DNA of 64,000 nt from RYN-230 sp963723595 (GTDB lineage Bacteria; Actinomycetota; Actinomycetes; Streptosporangiales; Streptosporangiaceae), in assembly GCA_963723595.1 (NCBI GenBank), contig CAVRRQ010000002.1:1116001-1180000 (forward strand). The letters are read 5' to 3'. Both the position numbers and the translations under genes were made by a program. The stretch's first letter is position 1. Every line of letters begins with the position of its first letter. The notes under the pieces are model-generated. The model saw nothing but the letters and a program-made list of their open reading frames with translations, was not told the origin of the DNA and ran no database searches. Below, one piece after another: positions 7,669-19,039 of the stretch.

Positions 7669-9443
7669 GTGCGCAAAGTGCTGATCGCGAACCGTGGTGA
7701 GATCGCGGTCCGCGTGATCCGGGCCTGCCGGGACGCGGGGCTGGAGAGTGTGGCCGTCTACGCCGAATCCGACCTCGATGCCCTGCACGTCTCGATGGCC
7801 GGCGAGGCGTACGCGCTCGGCGGCCCCACCCCGGCCGAGAGCTACCTCAGCATCGAGAAGATCCTCGCCGTGGCGGCCGAGTCCGGGGCCGACGCCGTCC
7901 ACCCCGGCTACGGTTTCCTGGCCGAGAACGCCGGCTTCGCCCAGGCGGTGCTGGACGACGGGCTGACCTGGATCGGGCCCCCGCCGGCCGCGATCGAGGC
8001 CCTGGGCGACAAGGTGGCCGCGCGGCAGATCGCCGCGTCCGTCGGTGCCCCCCTGGCGGCGGGCACGGACGGCCCGGTCGGCGGCGTGGACGAGGTCGGG
8101 GAATTCGTGGCCGAGCACGGCCTGCCCATCGCCATCAAGGCCGCGTTCGGCGGCGGCGGCCGGGGCCTGAAGGTGGTCCGCGAGCCAGGCCGGGATCGCC
8201 GAGGCGTACGAGTCCGCGGTCCGCGAGGCCGTGGCGGCGTTCGGGCGCGGCGAGTGCTTCGTCGAGCGCTACCTGGACCGGCCGCGGCACGTGGAGACCC
8301 AGTGCCTCGCCGACCGCCACGGGAACGTGGCGGTGATCTCGACCCGGGACTGCTCGCTGCAGCGCAGGCACCAGAAGCTGGTCGAGGAGGCGCCGGCGCC
8401 GTTCCTGTCCGACGCCCAGACCGGGGAACTGTACCGGGCGTCCAAGGCCATCCTCCGGGAGGCCGGCTACGTCGGCGCGGGCACCTGCGAGTTCCTGGTC
8501 GGGCAGGACGGCACGGTGTCGTTCCTGGAGGTCAACACCCGGCTGCAGGTCGAGCACCCGGTGTCGGAAGAGGTCACCGGCATCGACCTGGTCCGGGAGA
8601 TGTTCCGCATCGCGGACGGTCAGGAACTCGGCTACGACGACCCGGCGCCGCGCGGGCACTCGATCGAGTTCCGGATCAACGCCGAGGATCCCGGCCGCAA
8701 CTTCCTGCCCGCTCCGGGCACCATCACCGAGCTGACCTGGCCGTCCGGCCCGGGGGTGCGGGTGGACGCCGGCTACGCGCAGGGCATGACCGTGCCGCAG
8801 GCCTTCGACTCCCTGCTGGCCAAGCTGATCATCACCGGCGCCAGCCGGACCGAGGCGCTGGAGCGGGCCCGCCGCGCGCTGGACGAGTGCGTGGTCGGCG
8901 GGATGCCCACGGTGCTGCCCTTCCACCGCGCGGTGGTCCGGGACCCGGCGTTCACCGACGAGCCGTTCCGGGTGCACACCCGGTGGATCGAGACGGAGTT
9001 CGACGGGGGGATCGAGCCCTGGTCCGGGTCCGGCCAGCGGGATGAGCAGGGGGACGCGGCTGCCGCGGGAGCGGATCACCGTGGAGGTCGGCGGCAAGCG
9101 GCTCGAGGTGGTGCTCCCGGCCGGGCTCGGGGTCGCGGATGCTCCCGCGGCCGGGGCGGGGACCGGGAGCGGGGCCCGGCGGGCGCCCCGCGGGCGGCGG
9201 CCCGGCGGGCAGACGGCGGCCGTCAGCGGCGACGATCTCGTCAGCCCGATGCAGGGGACCATCACCAAGATCGTTGCGGCCGAAGGCGACCAGGTGTCGG
9301 CGGGTGACACCGTGGTGGTGCTGGAGGCGATGAAGATGGAGCAGCCGCTCACTGCGCACAAGGACGGCACCGTGACCGGGCTGGCCGTCGAGATCGGCCA
9401 GACCGTGACGGCCGGCGCGGTGATCTGCAAGCTCGAGGGCTGA
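7669..9443 (+). CDS. accA: Acetyl-/propionyl-CoA carboxylase alpha subunit (biotin carboxylase + BCCP), two single-base frameshifts in sequence
   Basis: ATP-dependent biotin carboxylase with a C-terminal biotin carrier domain (~590 residues when restored). Visible: VRKVLIANRGEIAVRVIRAC start, HPGYGFLAENAGFA, ATP-grasp loop AAFGGGGRGLK, EVNTRLQVEHPV, and the biotinylation site VLEAMKMEQ. The GTG at 7669 follows a strong GGGAGGAG site. An extra A near 8187 and an extra G in the G5 run at 9049-9053 break the frame; removing them gives a continuous family-length protein. A variable Ala/Gly/Arg linker joins the domains. It pairs with the beta and epsilon subunits at 2-3036. Confidence 0.93.
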
Positions 9444-9643
9444 CGCCTGGGGCCGGGCCACCCGGGGACGCGGCCGCGCGGGTGACGGCGGCGCGGATGA
9501 CAGCGGCGCGGTGACGGCGCCCGGGGCTGAGTGGGTAACAGGGGCTGGGAGACTGGGACCATGCCTCCCCTGCCCGCCGCAGGCGCCACCGCTCGCGCCC
9601 GGGATACCCTGCGCGGCCGGCCGCCCGCCGCCCGGAGAGCCCG

Positions 9644-10000
9644 GTGACCCGGCTCGAGGGCGACCCCGGGCCCCTCGGGTGGCTGCGGTTCACCTACGGG
9701 TTCCGGCTCCCGCCCGAGAACGTGCACTGGGTGCGGCACGAGCTGACCGACGCGGGCTGGCGCGGCCGGACCGTGCTCCGGCACCTGGCCGTGATGATCC
9801 CCATCTGCGCGATCCTCGTGACCGTGCTGGCGATCCTGCTGCCCGCCCCGATCTGGGTCAGCCTGACCATGGTCGCCCTCATCCTCTGCGGCAGCCTGTT
9901 CACGGTGACCGCGTACGCCGATGACCTGCGGGCCACCCGGCTGCGCCAGCACGACCTGCCGGTTCCCAAGGACCCCGACCTCGGCCGCCCCACCCACTGA
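9644..10000 (+). CDS. DUF5313-like small membrane protein
   Basis: A 118-residue protein with the pattern GWLRFTYGFRLPPENVHWVRHELTD followed by two hydrophobic helices (residues ~52-70 and ~73-92). This resembles the actinobacterial DUF5313 family of unknown function. The start is a GTG with a CGGAGAG-like site. No partner is obvious; it lies between the carboxylase alpha gene and the convergent LpdA gene. Confidence 0.68.
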   Translation: MTRLEGDPGPLGWLRFTYGFRLPPENVHWVRHELTDAGWRGRTVLRHLAVMIPICAILVTVLAILLPAPIWVSLTMVALILCGSLFTVTAYADDLRATRLRQHDLPVPKDPDLGRPTH

Positions 10001-10080
10001 GCCACCCCAGCCAGCCTCACACCCCGGCGGCGGCGGGCGGATGAATCCGGGCTGGGCGGGGCTGGGGCTCGTGCCGGGGG

Positions 10081-11568
10081 TCAGCGGCGGTCCCCGGCCG
10101 GGAGCATGAGCCGGCGGGCCGCCTCGGTCAGGCTGCCGGACAGCGAGGGGTAGACCGCGAACGTGTGGGCCATCTGATCCACGGTCAGCGACTGCTCCAC
10201 GGCCAGCGACACGCCCAGGATCAGCTCGCTGGCCCGCGGCGCGACCACGACCCCGCCGAGCACGATCCCGGTCCCGCGCCGGGCGAACAGCTTCACGAAC
10301 CCGTCCCGGAAGCCCTGCATCTTGGCCCGCGCGTTGGTGGCCAGCGGCAGCTTGACCGCCACCGCGTCCTCGGCGCCCGATTCGACGGCGGCCGCGGTGA
10401 CCCCCACGGTCGCGATCTCCGGGTCCGTGAAGATCGTCGCGGCCACGTGGTCCAGCCGGATCGGCTTCACGGCCTCGCCGAGCGTGTGCCACATGGCGAT
10501 CCGGCCCTGCATGGCCGCCACGGAGGCGAGCATCATCACCCCGGTGCAGTCGCCGGCCGCGTACACCCCGCGGGCCGTGGTCCGGGACACCCGGTCCACC
10601 TCGACGAACCCCCGGCTGTCCAGGGTGACCCCGGCCTCTTCCAGGCCCAGGCCCCGGGTGGCCGGCACCATGCCCACGGTGAGCAGGCAGTGCGAGCCGC
10701 GTACCGTCCGGCCGCCCTCCAGGGTGACCACCACGCTGTCGCGGGTCCGCTTGACCTCCGCGGCCCGGGACCGGCCCAGCACGGTCATCCCGCGCCGCCG
10801 GAACACGTCCTCCACCACCATCGCAGCGTCCGCGTCCTCGTGCGGCAGCACCCGCTCCCGCGAGGAGACCAGGGTGACCTGGGATCCGAGCGCCTGGTAG
10901 GCGCTGGCGAACTCGGCGCCAGTCACCCCGGAGCCGACCACGATCAGCTGGGGAGGCAGTTCGGGGAGGTCGTAGAGCTGCCGCCAGTTCAGGATGCGCT
11001 CGCCGTCCGGCTCCGCGCCGGGCAGCACCCGGGGCATCGCGCCGGTGGCGATCAGCACGGCGCCGGCCTGGATCCGCTGCCCGCCCACCACGACCGTGTC
11101 CGGGCCGGCCAGCGCGCCCCGGCCGGTGATGGTCTCCACTCCCTCGGCGGCCAGCCGTTTGGCCACGTCGGCGGACTGGGCCTGGGCCAGGGCCTTGACC
11201 CGGGCGTACACCCGGGGCGCGTCCACCTGGGCCTGCCCGCGCCCGGACACCGTCCCGCCCCGGGCCGCGCCGCCGGGGACCGCGCCACCCCGGACCGCAC
11301 CGCCCTGGACCGCGCCGCCCTGGACCGCACCGCCGGGGACCGCGCCGACCCGGATGCCGAGGTCGGGCGCGCCGTGCACCACGGACATGGTGGTGGACGT
11401 GGCGATGAGGGTCTTGGATGGCACGCAGTCGGTCAGTACGCAGGCGCCGCCCAGGCCATCGCTGTCCACCACGGTCACCTGGGCGCCGAGCTGGGCGGCC
11501 ACCAGGGCGGCCTCGTACCCGCCCGGACCGCCTCCCAGGATCACGATTCTCTCGTGCGGCTGACTCAC
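10081..11568 (-). CDS. lpdA: LpdA-type NAD(P)H dehydrogenase / flavoprotein disulfide reductase with repeat insert
   Basis: FAD protein of the pyridine nucleotide-disulfide reductase family (495 residues). The FAD site is VILGGGPGGYEAAL, the redox-loop motif is GGACVLTDCVPSKTL (a CX4C pair), the NAD site is VVGSGVTGAEFA, and the second FAD motif is GVYAAGDCTG. The C-terminus ends FAVYPSLSGSLTEAARRLM, as in LpdA/quinone-reductase types, rather than the His-Glu pair of true dihydrolipoyl dehydrogenases. Residues ~75-110 are an unusual insert of repeated GGAV(P/Q/R) units encoded by near-identical 15-bp DNA repeats. It is divergent from the next gene, whose start lies 113 bases away. Confidence 0.85.
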   Translation of the reverse strand: MSQPHERIVILGGGPGGYEAALVAAQLGAQVTVVDSDGLGGACVLTDCVPSKTLIATSTTMSVVHGAPDLGIRVGAVPGGAVQGGAVQGGAVRGGAVPGGAARGGTVSGRGQAQVDAPRVYARVKALAQAQSADVAKRLAAEGVETITGRGALAGPDTVVVGGQRIQAGAVLIATGAMPRVLPGAEPDGERILNWRQLYDLPELPPQLIVVGSGVTGAEFASAYQALGSQVTLVSSRERVLPHEDADAAMVVEDVFRRRGMTVLGRSRAAEVKRTRDSVVVTLEGGRTVRGSHCLLTVGMVPATRGLGLEEAGVTLDSRGFVEVDRVSRTTARGVYAAGDCTGVMMLASVAAMQGRIAMWHTLGEAVKPIRLDHVAATIFTDPEIATVGVTAAAVESGAEDAVAVKLPLATNARAKMQGFRDGFVKLFARRGTGIVLGGVVVAPRASELILGVSLAVEQSLTVDQMAHTFAVYPSLSGSLTEAARRLMLPAGDRR

Positions 11569-11681
11569 GCTGCCTCATTCTTCCCGGCCGCCCGGGCGCC
11601 GGCGACGCCGCCCTCCCGGTGGGGAGCCTGTCACCGGAGATCCGCCGCAACGACACGCCGCCTCGTTACGCTGGTGAGGCC

Positions 11682-12134
11682 GTGGAGCTGTACGCGGCGT
11701 ATGCCACCAATATGGACCCTTCGCTGATGGCCGAGCGCTGCCCGCATTCGCCGACGCGCGGCAACGGCTGGCTGGAAGGCTGGCGGCTCACCTTCGGTGG
11801 CGAGGACATCAGCTGGGAAGGCGCCCTGGCCACGGTCGTGGAGGACGCCGCCGAGCGGGTCTTCGTCGTCCTCTACGAACTGCACGACCTGGACGAGCAG
11901 GTCCTGGACCACTGGGACGGCGTGCACCTCGGCTACTTCCAGAAGCTCCGGGTCCGGGTGCAGACGCTGGACGGGGACACGGCCGCCTGGCTCTACGTCC
12001 TCAACGACTACGAGGGCGGCCTGCCGTCGGCGCGGTACCTTGGCATCGTGGCGGACGCGGCCGAACTGGCGGCCGCCCCCGCCGATTACGTGGCCGGGCT
12101 GCGCGCGAGACCCTGCACGTCCCTGGGCAGCTGA
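11682..12134 (+). CDS. Gamma-glutamylcyclotransferase-like protein
   Basis: A 150-residue protein with the opening VELYAAYATNMDPSLM that matches the YxAYGSNM nucleotide/glutamyl loop of the GGCT-like fold, and an internal GGEDISWEGALATVVED where the family has its catalytic Glu. Members release 5-oxoproline from gamma-glutamyl amines or act on related amides; the substrate here is unknown. The start is a GTG with GTGAGG upstream. It is divergent from lpdA and converges with transketolase (gap 16 bases). Confidence 0.75.
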   Translation: MELYAAYATNMDPSLMAERCPHSPTRGNGWLEGWRLTFGGEDISWEGALATVVEDAAERVFVVLYELHDLDEQVLDHWDGVHLGYFQKLRVRVQTLDGDTAAWLYVLNDYEGGLPSARYLGIVADAAELAAAPADYVAGLRARPCTSLGS

Positions 12135-12150
12135 GCGGGGGTACCTGAGC

Positions 12151-13060
12151 TCAGATCCGCAGGAACGAGCCGATCGCGGCCCGCAACGACCGCGCGTCCA
12201 GGCCGTGGGCGGCCTGATGCTCCGCGGGCGTGCCGTACCGGCGCAGCTCGCTGGCGGCCGACGCCGAGTCCCAGGATCCGGTGCGGGATATCGCGCAGCG
12301 CCTCCGACACCGCCGGCACCGAGGTCCCGGCCAGGTACGGCTCGGCCAGCACCACGTCCGGCGCCTGCAGGGAATCCCGCAGCGTCGCCGCGTCCAGCGG
12401 CCGGATGGTGGCCGCGTACAGCACGGTGACGTCGAAGCCGAGGGTCGCGTCCACCACGGCGTCCGCGAGCGGGCCGACGGCGAGGACCGTGCCCCGCCGC
12501 CCGCTGCGCAGCACGGTGAGCCGGCCGGGCTCGCCGTCCGGTGACCCGTCCAGCGGCACCGCGTTGGCCTCGGTGGACAGCCGCACGTAGACCAGGCCGC
12601 CGCCGCGGGCCGCCGCGCGGATCTGGCGCTCGGCCTCGTCGGGATGGCCGGGGACGTGCACGGTCCAGCCGGGCAGCGTGCCCAGCAGCGCCACGTCGCC
12701 CGGGGACTGGTGGGTGCGGCCGTACTCGGAGTAGTCGTAGGACGCTCCCGTGCTGACCAGCACCGCGCCCGCCTCCAGGGCCTGGTGGTTCAGGTCCAGC
12801 TTGATCTGCTCGAAGGGCCGCTCGACCAGGAAGGCGGCGAAGGTGTGCGCGATCGGCCGCATCCCGGCCAGGGACAGCCCGCCCGCCACGCTGATCAGCA
12901 GCTGCTCCCGGATCCCCACGTTGATCACCCGGTCCGGGTACCGGGCGGCGGCGGGCCGGAACGCGTCCGCCGAGATGTCGGCGAGCACCACGGCCAGCCG
13001 GGGGTCCTCGGCCAGCAGGCCGCTCGTGACCGCCGTGAACCGTTCCCGCATGGTCTCCAT
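12151..13060 (-). CDS. Transketolase C-terminal subunit (pyrimidine-binding + C-terminal domains), one frameshift
   Basis: Second half of a split transketolase of the pentose phosphate type. It has the pyrimidine-domain landmarks ADISADAFRP, RVINVGIREQLLISVAGGLSLAG and the C-terminal Rossmann-like domain (GTVLAVGPLADAVV). A single extra base near 12252-12260 shifts the frame; after removal the protein ends ELRRYGTPAEHQAAHG... at 12151 with 302 residues, normal for this subunit. The ATG at 13060 follows an AGGAG site overlapping the N-subunit stop, nine bases away, so the two subunits are co-translated. Confidence 0.87.
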
Positions 13061-13069
13061 GACCGTCTC

Positions 13070-13818
13070 CTAACGCACCGTTGCGGCTGAGGACGCAGGC
13101 TGGGCGTGCCGCGTACTTGGGTTCGACGACCGCGGCCACCAGGTGCGGCCGGCCGGGATGCGGCGCGGTGAGCGCGGCCTCCAGCGCGTCGTGATCGCGC
13201 CCGGAGACCCGGCGCACCGACCAGCCCTCGACGGCGAACCGGGCTTCCACCCCGCCGGGCCAGCCGTAGGTGGACGAGGCGTTGTCCACCACCACCACGT
13301 GCAGCGCGTCCAGCCGGGCCGCCCGGGCGAACGCGATCGCCTCGTGGTTGGAGCCCTCGTCCAGCTCGGCGTCCCCGACCAGCACGAACACCCGCGAGTC
13401 AGGCGAGTCCCCGGGCCTTCAGCCCGAGGGCCACGCCGGCCGCCAGCGGCAGCCCGTGGCCGAGTGAGCCGCTGGAGATCTCCACCCCCGGGATCAGGGT
13501 CCGGTCCGGATGCAGCCCGAGGGCGGACTGGAACGCGCCGAAAGAAGGCAGGTCCCCCGGGTCCACGAAGCCCTTGGCCGCGAGCACCGCGTAGTACGCC
13601 ATCGGCCCGTGCCCCTTGGACAGCAGGAACCAGTCCCGGTCGTCGTCGCCGGCGGTCTGCGGCGTGACCCGCAGTACCCGGTCGTAGAGCACCCACAGCA
13701 CGTCCAGGGTGGAGGTGGCCGCCTGGTCGTGCTTGTCGTCCCCGGTCATCAGCGACATCAGGCCCGGCAGGTCGGCGAAGGTCGCGGCCGGGCGGTGGTT
13801 CGCGGTCGTCGTCGTCAT
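13070..13818 (-). CDS. Transketolase N-terminal subunit (thiamine-diphosphate domain), two frameshifts
   Basis: First half of a split transketolase. Visible: LLSKGHGPMAYYAVLAAKG, SGSLGHGLPLAAGVALG, and the thiamine-diphosphate/Mg motif GDAELDEGSNHEA. An extra C/G in the four-base run at 13409-13412 separates two frames, and a second extra base near 13100-13104 is needed to reach the stop at 13070. Both corrections give a 248-residue protein. I start at the ATG giving MTTTTANHRP, 13 bases downstream of a strong palindrome; a start at 13845 would lie inside that palindrome. Confidence 0.85.
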
Positions 13819-13831
13819 GACCCCATGCTCT

Positions 13832-13853
13832 GACTTAAAGCGCACTTTAAGTC
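13832..13853. promoter_or_regulatory. 22-bp perfect palindrome upstream of split transketolase
   Basis: GACTTAAAG and CTTTAAGTC form a perfect 9-bp inverted repeat around a 4-bp spacer. The AT-rich arms stand out in this GC-rich DNA, and the site ends 13 bases before the transketolase start codon. It is most simply the operator of a dimeric repressor overlapping the promoter. No regulator gene is adjacent and I do not recognise the binding family. Confidence 0.7.
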
Positions 13854-13932
13854 AAGGACGCCTGGCCAGGCCGCGGCGGCGGGCGGGCCGGTCGCGGCTC
13901 CAGCCGGCACATGGCCAGGCCGCCACCCGGCC

Positions 13933-14586
13933 TCAGGCGAGCGCCACGACCACGAGGAGCAGCAACGGAACCGCTATCGCCGCGATGGGGCCCCAGGTCC
14001 AGCGGACCCGGGGGCGGGCAGGGGGCACGTCCGGCCCGGCCGGAGATCGCTGCGCCCGGGCCCGTTCGCCGAGCTGCCGGGCGATGAACTCGGCCGCGGA
14101 TCCGGCCAGGGCGGCCTGGGCCTCGCCGGGGAGCCGGGCGTAGCCGGGTTGCGGGGCCGTCCCCCGGCGGGCGGCCCGCCGGGCCCGCAACTCCTGCCGC
14201 TTCCTGGAGCGTCCCGACGACTGGACCGCCCAGCTGTGCACGATCGTGTCCCCGGCCGGGCCGCGGTAATGGACCCTCACGTTGTGCTTCAGGTCCACCT
14301 GGGTCACCGCAGACCACGGCAGCACGTGCTCCCGGAGCGGGTTGACCACGATGACCCCCGCGTCGCCGGCCACGATCCGGGGCCGCAGCGCGCAGGCGTA
14401 CATGATCCCGGTGATCGCGATGGCCGCGACGGCCGTGACCAGGGCCGCGTGGCTGTGCTGGCCCAGCGCGAGCACGATCAGCAGCACGACCGCGAACGCG
14501 GCCCACGCCCACCAGGCCACCAGGGACCCGGTCGTCCGGTAGACCTGCCGCTCAGCAAGCAGATCCTGCTGCGAAAACACCGCCAC
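13933..14586 (-). CDS. PH-domain-containing membrane protein
   Basis: Protein of 217 residues. After VAVFSQQDLLAERQVYRTTG come two transmembrane helices (residues ~20-65), then a bacterial PH-like domain (RPRIVAGDAGVIVVNPLREHVLPWSAVTQVDL). A charged linker and a final hydrophobic helix (WGPIAAIAVPLLLLVVVALA) end it. The GTG at 14586 has an AGGGAG site; a longer reading to 14676 adds low-complexity sequence. Function unknown. It follows the M20 gene on the same strand after a 178-base gap with no recognised signal. Confidence 0.78.
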   Translation of the reverse strand: MAVFSQQDLLAERQVYRTTGSLVAWWAWAAFAVVLLIVLALGQHSHAALVTAVAAIAITGIMYACALRPRIVAGDAGVIVVNPLREHVLPWSAVTQVDLKHNVRVHYRGPAGDTIVHSWAVQSSGRSRKRQELRARRAARRGTAPQPGYARLPGEAQAALAGSAAEFIARQLGERARAQRSPAGPDVPPARPRVRWTWGPIAAIAVPLLLLVVVALA

Positions 14587-14764
14587 CGCGCTCCCTGTCG
14601 CCGGGGCTGCCGCCACCCGGGCTGGCCCGGCCCGGGGCTGGCCCCGCCCGGCCGGAGGCCGGCCGCCTGCCCTCACACCGTCGGCCCAGCCTAACGCGGT
14701 CCCCGTGCTCGACGAGGGGCCAGAACGGCGGCGGGGCCGGCCCGCCCGCCTGATCCCGATGGCC

Positions 14765-15998
14765 TCAGGCGTGGGCGCTGTCCTGGAGTGGCTCAGGCGC
14801 GACCGAGCTGCCCTGGACGGCGGCGAGCGCGGCGGCGGACAGCAGCCGCACCCCGATGCCGATCGCGCGCTCGTCGATGTCGAACGCGGGCTGGTGGATG
14901 TCGAAGTCCTGGCCGGATCCGGGCACCCGGGTGCCCAGCCGGGCCAGCGAGCCGGGTATCGACTCCAGGTACCACGCGAAGTCCTCGCCGCCCAGGCTCT
15001 GCTGGGTGGTGGTGACCGCGTCGGGGCCGAGCACCCGCTCGGCCGCGGCCGACAGCAGGGCCGTGCTGGACGGCTCGTTCACGGTGGGCGGGACGCTGCG
15101 CTGGTAGGCCAGGTCGGCGATGACCCCGTAGGCGCTGGCCACCGACTCGATCAGGGCCTTGAGCAGGTCCGGGGCCTCGTGCCAGGCCTTGTCGTCGAGG
15201 CAGCGCACGGTGCCCTCCACCACCCCGTCGTCCGGGATGGAGTTGGCCCCGGTGCCGGCGCTCACCCGGCCCCAGACCAGGCTGAGGCTGGACCGGGGGT
15301 CGACCCGGCGGGACAGCGCGGCGGGCAGCTCGGTGACGATCTTGCCCAGGGCGTAGACCAGGTCCGCAGTCAAATGAGGCCGGGCGGTATGACCGCCCGG
15401 CCCGGTCACCCGGACGGTAATGCGATCACAGGCGGCGGTGATGGGGCCGCTGCGCACCCCGACCTTCCCCGCGTCCAGGCGCGGGTCGCAGTGCAGGCCG
15501 AAGATGCGGTCCACCGAGGCGATGCCGCCCGCCGCCATCACGTCCAGCGCGCCGCCGGCCACTTCCTCGGCCGGCTGGAAGATGAGCCGCACCCGTCCCG
15601 GCAGCCGGCCCGCGGCGGCCTGCTGGGCCAGGAACAGGCCCGCGCCCAGCACGATCGTCGTGTGCACGTCGTGGCCACAGGCGTGGCAGGCGTTGGGCAC
15701 CGTCGAGCGGTAGGCGACCTGCTTCTCGTCGCTGAGCGGCAGCGCGTCCAGATCGGCCCGCAACGCCACCAGCGGGCCGCCGTCGCGGCTGTCACCGATG
15801 TCCGCGATCAGCCCGGTTCCCTTGGGCAGGATCATCGGCCGCAGGCCCGCCGCCGCCAGCCGGAGCGCGATCCGCCGGGTGGCCCGGTGCTCGTGGTAGC
15901 CGAGCTCCGGATGAGCGTGCATGTCGCGGCGGAAGTCGATCAGCTCAGCCGTCGTGCGCGGTCAGGAACGAGCCGAGATCTTCGCGCAGAGGCGTCAT
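14765..15998 (-). CDS. M20-family amidohydrolase (N-acyl-amino-acid / carboxypeptidase type), one frameshift
   Basis: Metal-dependent amidohydrolase of about 410 residues. Motifs: FRRDMHAHPELGYHE, ALRADLDALPL, NACHACGHDVHTTIVLGA (metal ligands), FQPAEEVAGGALDVM and a dimerisation domain with GPGGHTARPHLTADLV. The true start is the ATG at 15998, which overlaps the YbdK-like gene stop as ATGA. An extra G at about 15949 then separates MTPLREDLGSFLTAHD from AELIDFRRDM. It is translationally coupled to the ligase upstream, suggesting the two act on related amide substrates (inference). Confidence 0.87.
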
Positions 15999-17160
15999 TC
16001 GGCATTCGCCACCTCCCCCGGGCGAACGAACCGGTCCTCGGCAAACTCCGTGACCAGCGCGTCAACCACGTCCGTCAGCCCCCCGCCTGTTGCCACCACA
16101 GCCCGCTGCCGCTCGTAGGAAGCGCCCCGTTCGAGCACCTCGCCGAGCACGTCGAGCTCGTCTGCGCAGCCCAGCCGCTGCGCGACCGGCTGTATCTCGA
16201 GGTACAGCTCGTACAGCTCATCGCGCAACGGCGCGGTCGACCCCGCCGCGTCGGTGATCACGATGGCGTCGAGCCCGTACCTGGTCGCCCGCCAGCGGTT
16301 GTCCTGGACGACCCAGGACGGCTGGCTGGGCAGCCGGTAGCCGCGGTCCAGCTGCGTGTCCAGCAGGTGGACCAGGCTCTGCGACAGGGCGGCGACCATG
16401 CCGACCTCCCGCAGCGTCGGAACCCCGTCGAACATGCGGATCTCGACCGTGCCGAAGTCAGGGTGTGGCCGGACATCCCACCACACTTCCTTGATGCTCC
16501 GGATGGTCCCGGCCCGCAGCAGCGTGTCCATGTACTCCTCGAACTCACTCCAATCCGCCAGCAGATGCGGCGGACCTGCGGTCGGCAACCCGCCGAAGAT
16601 GACCGCCCTGCTCGAGGCGAGCCCGGTGTCGTGCCCTCCCCAGAACGGGCTCGACGCCGTCAGCGCCAGGAAGTGCGGCAGATAAGCGGCGAGAGCATTG
16701 ACGATCGGAATCGCCTTGCTGCCATCACGAAGCCCCACGTGGACATGGACCCCAAAGGTCTGAATCCGGCGGGCCAGCCACTGCATCTGCTCGACGAGTT
16801 CCGCATAGCGCTGAACGGGCGCCATCTTGGCGTCCCGCCAATCGCTGACAGGATGTGTTCCGGCGCAGGCCAGCATCGTATCGCGCATATCCGTGATCCG
16901 CTGAAGGTCAGCAATTGTCGCGGCTAGGTCCGCTACGGCCTCCGATACCGTGCTGCAGACGCCGGTGACCACCTCGACCGTGGACTGCATGAGCTCGTCA
17001 TGGATCTTGGGCTTCCGGGCCGGCCTCTTCCCGCCCCCGCAGCGCGGAGATGACCTCCCGTGCGTCCTGGCGGAGCAGCCTGGTGGCGGCGTCGATCAGC
17101 TGCAGCTCCCACTCGACGCCCAGCGTCGCGCCCCGGGAGGGATTCCACCAGATACGCCAC
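15995..17160 (-). CDS. YbdK-type carboxylate-amine (glutamate-cysteine) ligase, two frameshifts
   Basis: GCS2-family ATP-dependent ligase (~387 residues restored). The start region reads LGVEWELQLID, matching the GVEEE/GVEWEL nucleotide loop. Later come KIHDELMQSTVEVVTG, FGVHVHVGLRDG, SSPFWGGHDTGLASSR and VWWDVRPHPDFGTVEIRMFD. Extra bases near 17128-17134 and 17013 break the frame in the first 50 codons. The GTG at 17160 has AGGAGG at ideal spacing. E. coli YbdK has only weak glutamate-cysteine ligase activity, so the substrate is uncertain. The ATGA overlap couples it to the M20 amidohydrolase. Confidence 0.83.
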
Positions 17161-17235
17161 CGCCGACCTCCTCCTGGTCATCACCCGGGGCCGGCCTCAT
17201 CCCCGGGCTGCGCGGCCACCGCACCGGCGCCCCGC

Positions 17236-17290
17236 TACTAATCCGCTTACTACTGATAACCGTCGGTAAGCGCGCTCGTGCACCGTTATC
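17236..17290. promoter_or_regulatory. AT-leaning regulatory island upstream of YbdK-like gene
   Basis: This stretch between the acyl-CoA mutase stop and the ligase start contains nested short inverted repeats: CTTAC...GTAAG around ACCGTCGGT, and GATAAC (17255-17260) with GTTATC (17285-17290). It is a plausible promoter/operator for the ligase-amidohydrolase unit on the minus strand, judged only from composition and symmetry. Confidence 0.3.
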
Positions 17291-17328
17291 TACGGTTCCT
17301 GCCGTGACATGGTTCCGGGCGGCCCTGG

Positions 17329-18910
<1,582 letters not shown>

Positions 18911-19039
18911 GAGCCAAGGTTAAATGGCAGGTACTCCAGAAACCTAAGCGAGCTTCGCCACATCTGGGCCGCCCGGGATCCGGAGCCAGCCAGCACCCCA
19001 TACACAGAGTCACTTTCTTCGCATGATTGACTACTCAGC

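Noticed and set aside
8135..11656. Very long open frame on the minus strand spanning accA, the DUF5313 gene and lpdA
   Set aside because: It is composed mostly of Arg/Gly/Pro/Ala-rich translation with no domain, and overlaps well-supported genes. Such frames are expected at very high GC content. Similar long shadows at 5044-6681 (-), 14705-16927 (+), 22240-24450 (+) and 61693-63513 (+) were dropped for the same reason.
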